This document shows, piece after piece, positions 53,317 through 61,878 of a DNA stretch of 64,000 nucleotides. The notes under the pieces were generated by a model. The model saw only the letters and a list, made by a program, of their open reading frames with translations. It did not search any database and was not told the DNA's origin. Position 1 is the stretch's first letter. Every line of letters starts with the position of its first letter. The translations under genes and the position numbers were made by a program. This DNA comes from Polynucleobacter sp. AP-Latsch-80-C2 (GTDB lineage Bacteria > Pseudomonadota > Gammaproteobacteria > Burkholderiales > Burkholderiaceae), in NCBI RefSeq assembly GCF_018882185.1, contig NZ_JACVOY010000001.1:372001-436000 (forward strand), given 5' to 3'.

Positions 53317-54081
53317 ATGGGTACAGGTGCAATTACACAATATGTTGATGTAGCTCAAGTTGTGGTTTACCTTTTTTTATTTTTCTTTGTTGGATTGGTT
53401 ATCTATCTAACATTGGAAAGTAAAAGAGAAGGTTTTCCATTGGAGACCGAGCGTTTTGGAAAGATTCGTCGCGAGTATGGAATTCTTGGTATGCCGCGTA
53501 TTAAAAAGTTTGTTACAGAATTTGGCGAGACTTATTTTGCCCCAATGGCAAACCCACCTAACACTGAAAAAGTTTCAGCAGTGCCTATTCATCCATGGAA
53601 TGGTGCACCCTTAGCGCCAGTTGGAAACCCTCTCCTAGCCGGTGTTGGCCCTGGTTCATATGCAAATAGAGCTGATCATGTTGATTATGATTTAGATGGT
53701 CATGCACGTATCCGTCCATTGCGAAAATTACACGAAATTTCAATATCTAAGATTGATACCAACCCAATTGGCTTAAGTGTTATTGGAGCGGATGGCCAAA
53801 AAGCCGGTACTGTAACGGATGTCTGGGTAGATCATATGGAAATGTTGATTCGCTATCTAGAGGTAGATGTTGCTGGCAATAGGACGCTGCTACCAATCAA
53901 TTTTTCACGGATAGGCAAGAGGGACATCAAAGTTCAGTCAATTCTTGCCAGTCAATTTAATCAGGTCCCTAAGACTAAGCATCCTGAAGAAGTTACTCTG
54001 CTAGAGGAAGAAAAAATCATGGCCTACTTTGGTGCGGGCACTTTATATGCCACTCCAGGTCGTCAGGAACCGCTGATATGA
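53317..54081 (+). CDS. puhA: Photosynthetic reaction centre H subunit
   Basis: A 254-aa protein with one N-terminal membrane span (VVVYLFLFFFVGLVIYL) and a cytoplasmic PRC-barrel-like domain that caps PufLM. PPNTEKVSAVPIHPWNGAPL and VGPGSYANRADHVDYDLDGH are diagnostic, as is the WVDHMEMLIRYLEVDV barrel strand. A strong AAGGAGAG ribosome site precedes the ATG. Its stop overlaps puhB by four bases. Confidence 0.96.
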   Translation: MGTGAITQYVDVAQVVVYLFLFFFVGLVIYLTLESKREGFPLETERFGKIRREYGILGMPRIKKFVTEFGETYFAPMANPPNTEKVSAVPIHPWNGAPLAPVGNPLLAGVGPGSYANRADHVDYDLDGHARIRPLRKLHEISISKIDTNPIGLSVIGADGQKAGTVTDVWVDHMEMLIRYLEVDVAGNRTLLPINFSRIGKRDIKVQSILASQFNQVPKTKHPEEVTLLEEEKIMAYFGAGTLYATPGRQEPLI

Positions 54082-54758
54082 GTTTGAATATCCACAGCAG
54101 TCCGGAGCATGAATTTGAGCCTGAACTAGGGCTTCCTGAAAAGCTGCCGGAAGGGGAGAAAGTATTATGGCAAGGCTCTCCAGATCTGAAAACTTTATTG
54201 CTTAAAGTTTTTCATATGAAGGGTCTTGTCCTATATTTTGGATTATTGCTAGCCTATCGAGTTATTAGTGGCGTGCTAGATAGTGATCCCCTATACCCCA
54301 TGCTTCTCTCAATATTGCAAATAATTATTTTTTCAAGTTTGGGACTTGGCTTAATTGGCTTATTAGGCTATCTCATGGCATCTACAGCTGTGTATACGAT
54401 CACTAATAAAAGGGTGGTGATGCGGATTGGGATTGTGCTCAATATGACTTTTAACTTTCCACTTAAACAGATCGAGTCAGCCGATTGCGGGCTTACTAAA
54501 GATGGTTGTGGCGATATCTACATGAAGTTAATTAAGGGAACTAAGATCGCTATTTTTCATCTTTGGCCCCATTCAAGACCGACTAAATGGGCTGTTCCGC
54601 AACCTAGCTTAAGGTGTATCAAGAATTGTGCTGAAGTTGCGCAAATTTTGGTTGATGCCTGGTCTGTGCAAAATAATGTGATTTCGCGTTCTGTTCAGAT
54701 CAGCAATAACATATCAGATGAGTCAAAGCGTCATTTCACAGGGGTTGAAACAGCATGA
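54078..54758 (+). CDS. puhB: Photosynthetic complex assembly protein PuhB
   Basis: A 226-aa protein with a bacterial PH-like core. LPEGEKVLWQGSPDLKTLLL precedes two or three membrane spans, then VYTITNKRVVMRIGIVLNMT and the LPLKQIESADCGL-like strand. In Rhodobacter capsulatus PuhB helps assemble the reaction centre. It is coupled at both ends: the start overlaps puhA and the stop overlaps puhC by four bases. Confidence 0.92.
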   Translation: MSLNIHSSPEHEFEPELGLPEKLPEGEKVLWQGSPDLKTLLLKVFHMKGLVLYFGLLLAYRVISGVLDSDPLYPMLLSILQIIIFSSLGLGLIGLLGYLMASTAVYTITNKRVVMRIGIVLNMTFNFPLKQIESADCGLTKDGCGDIYMKLIKGTKIAIFHLWPHSRPTKWAVPQPSLRCIKNCAEVAQILVDAWSVQNNVISRSVQISNNISDESKRHFTGVETA

Positions 54759-55198
54759 TTCTTCAGATGACTACTGCACGCATACAAAATTACATTGGAT
54801 TGGTAATTTTTGCTGCTTTGGTGATGGTAGTTATCGGTGTGGGAAGTTTCATGAAGGCTGGAGCATTAGAGCGCCAGGCAGATGCTAGTGTATTGGTTCA
54901 AAAAGATCTCTATTTTAGGGATCTACCGGATGGATCGGTTGGGGTTATTTCAGCTAATAATGGAGAAGTAATTGCGCAAGTAACAGGGCAAGCTGGATTT
55001 GTGAGGGGGATTCTCAGGGCAATGGCGCGTGAACGTCGTATTCGTCAAATTACAAGTGATGAAGCTTTTTTATTGATTAGTCACTCTGACGGTAGGCTAA
55101 CTTTAGTAGATCCGGCTACTCAGAATCGAATTGATTTAGAGTCATTTGGAAAAGATAACGCGGCTGAGTTTGCTGCATTTTTAAATAGTCCGAGGTAG
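54755..55198 (+). CDS. puhC: Photosynthetic complex assembly protein PuhC
   Basis: A 147-aa protein with a single N-terminal span (IGLVIFAALVMVVIGVGSFM) and a periplasmic domain. LYFRDLPDGSVGVI, GFVRGILRAMARERR and LVDPATQNRIDLESFGKDNA are the conserved parts. PuhC is needed for normal reaction centre/LH1 amounts. It follows puhB with an ATGA overlap. Confidence 0.92.
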   Translation: MILQMTTARIQNYIGLVIFAALVMVVIGVGSFMKAGALERQADASVLVQKDLYFRDLPDGSVGVISANNGEVIAQVTGQAGFVRGILRAMARERRIRQITSDEAFLLISHSDGRLTLVDPATQNRIDLESFGKDNAAEFAAFLNSPR

Positions 55199-55200
55199 AG

Positions 55201-55554
55201 ATGTCAAAACAGCTAGTGAATTGTCATATTGATATGTCCAATACATCTGAATTTTTGTATGCACACGTTGATCTTAATGGTGTCAAGGTGGGGCCAGGCG
55301 ATGCAGTTTTAGTACATAACCCAATTGTAGATATTGAATATGGAGAAATTCTCAGTTACAGCAGAACGGCGACGGTTTCAAAGGCTGGGATTTTTTCGCG
55401 CCTGTGGGTCTACCTTACTGCAAGACTAGAAATTACTATGTTGTACGAGGTCAGTTTTTCTACAACTCGATTCAGTAAAGCCAAAAGATACCCAAGGCCA
55501 AGCGCGAAGCAAGAAATTAGCCCATTAATTTTGCAAGAAGGAGTAAAGGCATGA
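55201..55554 (+). CDS. Uncharacterised protein between puhC and acsF
   Basis: A 117-aa soluble protein with no signal or membrane span. It begins MSKQLVNCHIDMSNTSEFLYA. A beta-rich stretch (VKVGPGDAVLVHNPIVDIEYGE) is followed by TATVSKAGIFSRLWVYLTARLEI and TMLYEVSFS, with a basic Pro-rich tail. It starts two bases after puhC and overlaps acsF by four, so it must be translated with both. I believe similar ORFs occur at this position in related clusters but know no function. A role in cyclase activity or complex assembly is a guess from position. Confidence 0.8.
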   Translation: MSKQLVNCHIDMSNTSEFLYAHVDLNGVKVGPGDAVLVHNPIVDIEYGEILSYSRTATVSKAGIFSRLWVYLTARLEITMLYEVSFSTTRFSKAKRYPRPSAKQEISPLILQEGVKA

Positions 55555-56627
55555 GCGCATCCACTACCAGCATGGATTCTGTTCGTCCAATTAATGAATC
55601 AACTGATAGGGCCTTAGAAAATACCATTCTTAGCCCACGCTTTTATACAACTGATTTTGATGAAATGGATCGATTTGACATTTCTTCTGTAAAGCCTGAG
55701 TGGGATAAATTAATGCAAGAATTTGATCAGGATATTAATCAGGCGCATTTTCAACGTCCTGAAGATATGTCCAAGGATTATTCGCATTTGCCAGATGGCC
55801 TATATCAGGAATTTTTAGATTTCTTAATTAGCTCGATTACATCCGAATTTTCAGGTTGTGTTCTTTATTCTGAGATTAAAAAATCGATTAACAATCCAGA
55901 TCTTAAAAGCCTTTTTTCTTATATGGCTCGAGATGAAAGTAGGCATGCTGGATTTATTAACCAATGGCTGAAGGATTTTGGTATTGGCGTAGATTTGGGT
56001 TTCTTGGCAAGAACTAAAAAATACACCTTCTTTAAGCCGAAATTTATTTTCTATGCAACCTACCTATCGGAAAAGATCGGATATGCAAGATATATTACGA
56101 TTTACCGAATAATTCAAAACAAGCCTGAATTACGTTTTCATCCAATATTTCTCTGGTTTGAAAAGTGGTGTAACGACGAGTTTCGCCATGGCGAAGCATT
56201 TGCCTTATTGATGCGCTCAAACCTAAATCTGCTAAGTGGTGTTAATAAGCTCTGGATTCGCTTCTTCTTATTGGCGGTATATGCCACGATGTATGTTAGA
56301 GATCATTCCCGTCCAGAGTTTCATAAGGCGCTCGGTGTTTCCCCATCAGACTATGACCGTAAAGTATTGCAAATTACTTCAGATATTACTAAGCAAGTAT
56401 TTCCTTTCACTATTGATTTAGACAATCCACGACTCTGGGAAGGATTCGACAAATTAAGAAGGATTTCCGATGAGGTTGAGGAGTTAAAGCTGATGGGAGG
56501 GCCTTTGTCCTTAATCAAGCGTGGATACCTAGCAGCCTGCGCAATGGTTACATTTGTGAAAATTTATACCATGCCCGTTGTTCCAAATGAGCTTCCTCAA
56601 GACATTCGTCTTGCTCCTGTTTGGTAA
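55551..56627 (+). CDS. acsF: Aerobic Mg-protoporphyrin IX monomethyl ester cyclase
   Basis: A 358-aa diiron oxygenase that forms the isocyclic ring E using O2. NTILSPRFYTTDFDEMD is the diagnostic start. Diiron ligands lie in SSITSEFSGCVLYSEI, ARDESRHAGFINQW and CNDEFRHGEAFALLMR (ExxH pairs). No anaerobic BchE is present in the window, so pigment synthesis here needs oxygen. The gene overlaps the 117-aa ORF by four bases and puhE starts six bases after its stop. Confidence 0.96.
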   Translation: MSASTTSMDSVRPINESTDRALENTILSPRFYTTDFDEMDRFDISSVKPEWDKLMQEFDQDINQAHFQRPEDMSKDYSHLPDGLYQEFLDFLISSITSEFSGCVLYSEIKKSINNPDLKSLFSYMARDESRHAGFINQWLKDFGIGVDLGFLARTKKYTFFKPKFIFYATYLSEKIGYARYITIYRIIQNKPELRFHPIFLWFEKWCNDEFRHGEAFALLMRSNLNLLSGVNKLWIRFFLLAVYATMYVRDHSRPEFHKALGVSPSDYDRKVLQITSDITKQVFPFTIDLDNPRLWEGFDKLRRISDEVEELKLMGGPLSLIKRGYLAACAMVTFVKIYTMPVVPNELPQDIRLAPVW

Positions 56628-56633
56628 CTACTC

Positions 56634-57392
56634 ATGTATTTTTGGATAAGTCCTTTAATTTTTACCATTTTTATATGGTGGTTTAGTACAGGACTTATTT
56701 TAAAAATTAATAGCCTTCCAAGACACTTTTACAAAGCAATATTTGTTATTTCGATTGTGACCCTTATGTTTGCATTTTGGGGTCTGCAAATATCTAGTCG
56801 GGAGGCAACTATTGCCGGCGCTTATTGTTCATTTACATGTGCCATTATTATTTGGGGGTGGCAAGAGCTTGCATTTTTACTCGGCTACATCACAGGATCA
56901 CGGCGATCAGATTGCCCAAAGGATTCAGGTGGCTTACGACGTGCCTGGTATGCATTTCAAACGATCAATTATCACGAATTAACTTTATTGGGTTTGGGTC
57001 TCGTCCTATTTTTGATTAATCTTGACTCCGCCAATCAAACTGGCTTTTGGACCTACGTTATTTTGTGGGGGATGAGGCAAAGCACCAAGGTAAATATCTT
57101 TTTGGGAGTCTTGAATTTCAATGAAGCATTTTTGCCTCAGCATTTGAAATATCTAATTACATACTTTAGACGTAGGGCTATGAATTTATTGATGCCTTTC
57201 TCTATTCTCGTGTCTTTGCTTATTCTTATTCCAATCTGGTCTCATGCAGCCTCTGAATCCTCTCTATTTGAAACAACATCTTCTGCACTTTTGGGTACCT
57301 TATTAGGGCTTGGTCTGTTGGAGCATTTATTTCTCATACTTCCATTTCCAAATGAGTGGTTATGGAAGTGGGGTTATAAGAACAATCGCTAG
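56634..57392 (+). CDS. puhE: Photosynthetic complex assembly protein PuhE
   Basis: A 252-aa polytopic membrane protein of the DUF3623 family with about seven hydrophobic spans. FIWWFSTGLILKINSLPRHF and AYCSFTCAIIIWGWQELAFLLGY are typical, as is MRQSTKVNIFLGVLNFNEAF. R. capsulatus PuhE modulates bacteriochlorophyll production. It lies directly behind acsF and 11 bases before ispH. Confidence 0.9.
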   Translation: MYFWISPLIFTIFIWWFSTGLILKINSLPRHFYKAIFVISIVTLMFAFWGLQISSREATIAGAYCSFTCAIIIWGWQELAFLLGYITGSRRSDCPKDSGGLRRAWYAFQTINYHELTLLGLGLVLFLINLDSANQTGFWTYVILWGMRQSTKVNIFLGVLNFNEAFLPQHLKYLITYFRRRAMNLLMPFSILVSLLILIPIWSHAASESSLFETTSSALLGTLLGLGLLEHLFLILPFPNEWLWKWGYKNNR

Positions 57393-57403
57393 AGAGAATT
57401 TAT

Positions 57404-58345
57404 ATGATCTCATCTAAAACCATTTATCTTGCTCAACCGCGAGGATTTTGTGCGGGCGTCGAAAGGGCAATCCTTATTGTTGAGGAAGCTCTTAAGCGAT
57501 TCGGAGCCCCAATCTATGTAAGGCATGAAATTATTCATAATGCTTATGTAGTAAAAGATTTTGAAAGTAGGGGAGTTATTTTTGTAAACGACTTATCTCT
57601 CGTCCCTAAGGGGGCTATCCTTATATTTAGTGCACACGGTGTATCCAAGGCAGTGAGGTTTGAGGCTGATGAGCATGAACTTACAGTTTTTGACGCTACT
57701 TGCCCATTGGTAGCCAAGGTTCACGCTGAAGTAGTGCAATTAAAAGAGCGTGGTTATCAAATTATTATGATTGGTCACCATGGCCATCCTGAGGTAGAGG
57801 GGACTATGGGGCAAGTTGATGCATCCATTCATCTTATTGAGTGCGTATCGGACGTAGCCAATTTAAACTTTAGTGAGAGTGATTTATTGGCATACGTAAC
57901 GCAAACTACTTTATCCATAGATGAGACTCATGAGATTACTGCTGCATTAGTTCGAAGATATCCGCAGATACACGCGCCTAAGCGACAAGACATTTGTTAT
58001 GCAACACAAAATCGCCAGGATGCCGTTAAGGCGATGGCACCTCAAGTCGACTTAGTTATTGTTGTCGGAAGTCAAAATAGTTCAAATTCCAAGCGACTTC
58101 AAGAATTAGCTAGCAGTTTGCATATCCCGGCTTATTTGGTTGATGAACCAAGCCAAATCCAAAATAAATGGTTTAGAGGGGTAGCGAATATTGGAATTAC
58201 CGCTGGCGCATCCGCTCCCGAGGCATTAACCGCCAAAATTATTGAGGCGGTTGGCGTTATCTGTCAGGCCAAAATACTGGCTCTAGATGGCATTGAAGAG
58301 AACGTCAATTTCTCTTTACCAAAAGCCTTATTGCAGGCTGCATAA
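57404..58345 (+). CDS. ispH: 4-hydroxy-3-methylbut-2-enyl diphosphate reductase
   Basis: A 313-aa [4Fe-4S] enzyme, the last step of the MEP pathway, making IPP and DMAPP. Cluster cysteines are in QPRGFCAGVERAI, DATCPLVAKVH and DICYATQNRQ, and GHHGHPEVEGTMGQ is a conserved active-site loop. It is embedded in the photosynthesis operon, so it is likely a cluster-dedicated copy supplying crtE and the phytyl tail. Whether another ispH exists elsewhere cannot be seen here. Confidence 0.95.
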   Translation: MISSKTIYLAQPRGFCAGVERAILIVEEALKRFGAPIYVRHEIIHNAYVVKDFESRGVIFVNDLSLVPKGAILIFSAHGVSKAVRFEADEHELTVFDATCPLVAKVHAEVVQLKERGYQIIMIGHHGHPEVEGTMGQVDASIHLIECVSDVANLNFSESDLLAYVTQTTLSIDETHEITAALVRRYPQIHAPKRQDICYATQNRQDAVKAMAPQVDLVIVVGSQNSSNSKRLQELASSLHIPAYLVDEPSQIQNKWFRGVANIGITAGASAPEALTAKIIEAVGVICQAKILALDGIEENVNFSLPKALLQAA

Positions 58346-58411
58346 ATCCCTAAAATTGCCCTTTCTTATTGATATATAAGGGTTTTCACTGGTAAAAACA
58401 GTCTATAAAAG

Positions 58412-58429
58412 TGTCAAATTTAATTGACA
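58412..58429. promoter_or_regulatory. PpsR/CrtJ-type operator upstream of bchG
   Basis: TGT-N12-ACA with six-base perfect outer arms (TGTCAA and TTGACA). A second TGT starts exactly 26 bp later at 58438, but its right arm reads CAT instead of ACA. The TTGACA at 58424-58429 could also serve as a -35 box. Confidence 0.75.
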
Positions 58430-58459
58430 CTTTAAAATGTCAATGACAAAATCATTTAC

Positions 58460-59344
58460 ATGAATATGCCAGAACCTAGAGCAATTTTGACGCTTTTGAA
58501 GCCGATCACATGGTTTCCTCCAATGTGGGCGTTTGCTTGTGGCTCCATCACTGGCAGTGAAACAATCAATCAACATCTCCCAATATTTTTCTTGGGTTTA
58601 CTTTTAACTGGCCCCCTTGTTTGCGCTTCAAGTCAGGCTGTAAATGACTGGTACGACCGTCATGTTGATGCAATCAATGAGCCTGATAGACCAATACCTT
58701 CAGGCAGAATTCCTGGAAGTTGGGGATTATATATAGCCATTATTTGGTCTCTGATTTCACTTTATGCTGCCAGCTACTTAGGTGCGATTGGTTTTTTAGC
58801 GACTGTTTTAGCTTTAGTCTTGGCTTGGCTATACAGCATGCCACCGATACGATTTAAAAATAATGGTTGGATTGGAAACCTTGCTTGTGGAGTGAGCTAT
58901 GAAGGTTTGGCTTGGATAACAGGCGCAACATTGTTATCAGGTGGATCTATTCCAAATAAGCCATCGCTATTGCTCGCAGGTTTATATAGCGCAAGTGCCC
59001 ACGGCATTATGACCTTGAATGATTTCAAGGCGATTGAGGGCGATAGACAAATGGGCGTGCGCTCATTACCTGTTCAGCTGGGAGCAAAAAGAGCGGCTCA
59101 ATTTTCTGCGGCATTTATGTTAATCCCGCAGATCTTGGTAATGATCTTATTGTTTTATTGGGATAAGCAGGGTTATGCCATCGTTATTGGGGTATTAATG
59201 ATGGGGCAGGTTTTCCTGTTAGTTGATTTCCTCAAAAAACCTATACAAAAAGCACTTTTTTATAGTGGCTTTGGCGTTCCATTGTTAGTGTCGGGGATGA
59301 TGGTCGCAGCATTTGCAGTCAACAGCATGGAGTTGGGATCATGA
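58460..59344 (+). CDS. bchG: Bacteriochlorophyll synthase
   Basis: A 294-aa UbiA-family prenyltransferase that esterifies bacteriochlorophyllide with geranylgeranyl or phytyl diphosphate. The aspartate motif NDWYDRHVDAINEPDRPIPS (near residue 70) and DFKAIEGDRQMGVRSLPVQ (near 190) are intact, with about eight membrane spans. The ATG is preceded by no Shine-Dalgarno. A short AT-rich gap with a PpsR-type site separates it from ispH, so it starts a new transcription unit. It overlaps the next gene by ATGA. Confidence 0.95.
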   Translation: MNMPEPRAILTLLKPITWFPPMWAFACGSITGSETINQHLPIFFLGLLLTGPLVCASSQAVNDWYDRHVDAINEPDRPIPSGRIPGSWGLYIAIIWSLISLYAASYLGAIGFLATVLALVLAWLYSMPPIRFKNNGWIGNLACGVSYEGLAWITGATLLSGGSIPNKPSLLLAGLYSASAHGIMTLNDFKAIEGDRQMGVRSLPVQLGAKRAAQFSAAFMLIPQILVMILLFYWDKQGYAIVIGVLMMGQVFLLVDFLKKPIQKALFYSGFGVPLLVSGMMVAAFAVNSMELGS

Positions 59345-60669
59345 GTATCGCAATTGCTCAAGCTGTAACTCGTCACTCTACATTTGGATGGCTCAGTATT
59401 GTGCGATTGGGTCTTGTCCAAGCTTCAATTGGTGCCATTGTCGTCATGACAACCTCAACACTAAACCGCATTATGGTGGTTGAATTGGCTTTACCTGCTA
59501 GCCTTCCTGGGCTTTTGGTTGCTATTCATTATTTCGTGCAGGTTATTAGGCCGCGGATGGGTTTTGAATCCGATAGTGGCTCGAAGAAAACGCCTTGGAT
59601 TATCGGCGGTGTTGCATTGCTAGCATTAGGTGGATTTGGCGCGGCTATTGCTACGACATTGATGGGCGTTAATTTAATTATCGGAATTTTGGCTGCAATA
59701 CTAGCCTTCTTCTTAATTGGCATTGGTGTCAGTATGAGCGGCACATCATTGCTTGCCTTGTTGGCAAAAGGTGTGAGTGACGACCGTAGGGCGGCTGCAG
59801 CAACAACCGTTTGGCTGATGATGATTTTTGGGTTTGCATTGACTAGTGGATTAGCGGGGAAATTTTTAGATCCTTATGCCCCTGAAAAGGTAATTCTGAT
59901 TTCAGGGATCATCTCGCTAGTTGCTATTGCACTTACATCATTAGCCCTATACAGGCTAGAAGGCTCTGACCTTGAAAATAAGATATCCAAGACCAAAGAA
60001 AAAATCCCTTTCAAGATCGCTCTTAGGGAGATCCTATCCGATCCTGATACTAAAAGATTCACCATTTTTATCTTTTTATCGATGCTTGCTTTTAGTGCCC
60101 AAGACTTAATTTTGGAGCCTTTTGCGGGAATCATTTTCAAGTACACACTTGGAGAAACGACTAGTCTTTCAGGAATTCAACATTCTGGCGTTTTAACTGG
60201 AATGCTGTTAGTTGCCGTTTGTGGCTCAAGTAGATTGAGGCGCTACTTTGGGTCTTTAAGGTCATGGATGATTTATGGTTGCCTCGCATCAGCATTGGCA
60301 ATGTTTGGATTGGTAATGGCCGGAATATTAGAAGGCGAATGGCCTCTAAAGCTCAATGTATATGTTTTGGGTCTGGCTAATGGAGCGTTTTCAATTGCGG
60401 CAATCGCATCAATGATGCGATTGGCAGTAGTTGGGGGTGGCGGGAAAGAGGGGGTCAGAATTGGCCTTTGGGGTGGCGCTCAAGCAATAGCGTTTGGTCT
60501 TGGAGGCCTATTGGGGGCAGGCGCAAGTGATCTAGCCCGTTCAATATTCACGAATCCTGCCTGGGCCTATGCAAGTGTATTTTTTATAGAGGCAATTTTA
60601 TTTGTTGCTTCTGCCTACATGGCATCTTTGGTTGAACGCAAATCCACTAATGAATTCAAGGCGGGGTGA
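59341..60669 (+). CDS. PucC-family (BCD) membrane transporter between bchG and bchP
   Basis: A 442-aa polytopic protein, about twelve spans, homologous to LhaA/PucC and in the classical ORF428 (bch2) position between bchG and bchP. Family segments are TTSTLNRIMVVELALPASLPG, VGVSMSGTSLLALLAKGVSDD and SAQDLILEPFAGIIFKYTLGE. It may move or deliver bacteriochlorophyll to antenna complexes; this is established only loosely for the family. It overlaps bchG by four bases. Confidence 0.88.
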   Translation: MSIAIAQAVTRHSTFGWLSIVRLGLVQASIGAIVVMTTSTLNRIMVVELALPASLPGLLVAIHYFVQVIRPRMGFESDSGSKKTPWIIGGVALLALGGFGAAIATTLMGVNLIIGILAAILAFFLIGIGVSMSGTSLLALLAKGVSDDRRAAAATTVWLMMIFGFALTSGLAGKFLDPYAPEKVILISGIISLVAIALTSLALYRLEGSDLENKISKTKEKIPFKIALREILSDPDTKRFTIFIFLSMLAFSAQDLILEPFAGIIFKYTLGETTSLSGIQHSGVLTGMLLVAVCGSSRLRRYFGSLRSWMIYGCLASALAMFGLVMAGILEGEWPLKLNVYVLGLANGAFSIAAIASMMRLAVVGGGGKEGVRIGLWGGAQAIAFGLGGLLGAGASDLARSIFTNPAWAYASVFFIEAILFVASAYMASLVERKSTNEFKAG

Positions 60670-60672
60670 ACA

Positions 60673-61878
60673 ATGTCATCAGAATTGATTTATGACGCAG
60701 TAGTTATTGGTGGTGGACCAGCCGGCGCTACCGCTGCACATACTCTAGCGCTAAAAGGGATGAAAATTCTCTTGCTGGACAAACGGGGAAGAATTAAGCC
60801 ATGTGGAGGCGCTATTCCCCCCAGATTAATTAAAGATTTTCAGATTCCTGATGAATTACTGGTTGCTCGAGCAAAATCAGCACGCATGGTTTCGCCTAGC
60901 GGGAAAGCAGTAGATATTCCGATTGAAAATGGTTTTGTAGGAATGGTGGATCGAGCACAATTTGATGAATGGTTAAGAAAGCGTGCCGTAAATGCGGGCG
61001 CCGAAAGAGAAGATGGTTTATTTGAAACCCTGACAAGGGAGAATGCTCATGTCCGAATTCATTATCGATCTAGGGGCGCCCGTGATGGCGATCATGGTTC
61101 TATAAAGAGCGTTTTAGCCAAATCAGTTATTGGCGCCGATGGTGCTAAATCCCAAGTGGGTAGAAGTGCCGGGGTTAAGGGGTGCGCAGAGGCAAATTAT
61201 GTATTTGCTTATCACGAGATTATTAAAACCCCTAAGGACAGCCCAAGCTCATTTGACGCAAGTCGATGCGATGTTCTCTATCAACAACCGGTATCTCCTG
61301 ACTTTTATGGTTGGGTGTTCCCCCATGGCGATACGATCAGTATTGGAACTGGCAGTGCTGATAAGGGTTTCTCTCTCCGCAATGCAGTAGGGAAATTGAG
61401 GAAGGATATTGGATTAGAGCATGCTGAGCTAGTTCGACATGAGGGCGCGCCGCTACCTATGAAGCCTTTAAAAAAGTGGGATGACGGAAAGCAGGTTGTA
61501 CTGGCTGGTGATGCTGCAGGAGTTGTAGCGCCAGCATCTGGTGAGGGGATTTATTACGCCATGCTTGGTGGTCAATTAGCGGGTGAGGCTATTGCTGAAT
61601 TTGTAGAGACGCAAAACCCGGCAAAACTACAACTCGCGAGAAAAAGATTTATGAAAGAGCATCGTATGACGTTTCTGGTGCTTGGAATCATGCAATATTT
61701 TTGGTATTCAACTGATAAACGTCGCGAGAGTTTTGTAAAAATGTGTGAGGACAAAGATGTGCAAAGACTCACCTTTGAGTCTTATATGAACAAAAAGTTG
61801 GTTCGCAAAAAACCTCTTGCACATTTCAAAATCTTTATTAAGGATATGGGACATCTGCTAGGGCTAGCAAAGGTATGA
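60673..61878 (+). CDS. bchP: Geranylgeranyl reductase
   Basis: A 401-aa FAD flavoprotein that reduces the geranylgeranyl tail of bacteriochlorophyll to phytyl. The FAD motif VIGGGPAGATAAHTLALKG starts near residue 11, PCGGAIPPRLIKDF follows, and VVLAGDAAGVVAPASGEGI is the second flavin motif. The C-terminal TFESYMNKKLVRKKPLAH tail is typical. Its stop overlaps tspO by four bases. Confidence 0.95.
   Translation: MSSELIYDAVVIGGGPAGATAAHTLALKGMKILLLDKRGRIKPCGGAIPPRLIKDFQIPDELLVARAKSARMVSPSGKAVDIPIENGFVGMVDRAQFDEWLRKRAVNAGAEREDGLFETLTRENAHVRIHYRSRGARDGDHGSIKSVLAKSVIGADGAKSQVGRSAGVKGCAEANYVFAYHEIIKTPKDSPSSFDASRCDVLYQQPVSPDFYGWVFPHGDTISIGTGSADKGFSLRNAVGKLRKDIGLEHAELVRHEGAPLPMKPLKKWDDGKQVVLAGDAAGVVAPASGEGIYYAMLGGQLAGEAIAEFVETQNPAKLQLARKRFMKEHRMTFLVLGIMQYFWYSTDKRRESFVKMCEDKDVQRLTFESYMNKKLVRKKPLAHFKIFIKDMGHLLGLAKV

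Noticed and set aside
58359-58386. Possible terminator after ispH (CCCTT ... AAGGG then TTTT)
   Set aside because: Only five pairs with a long poor loop; too weak to claim.
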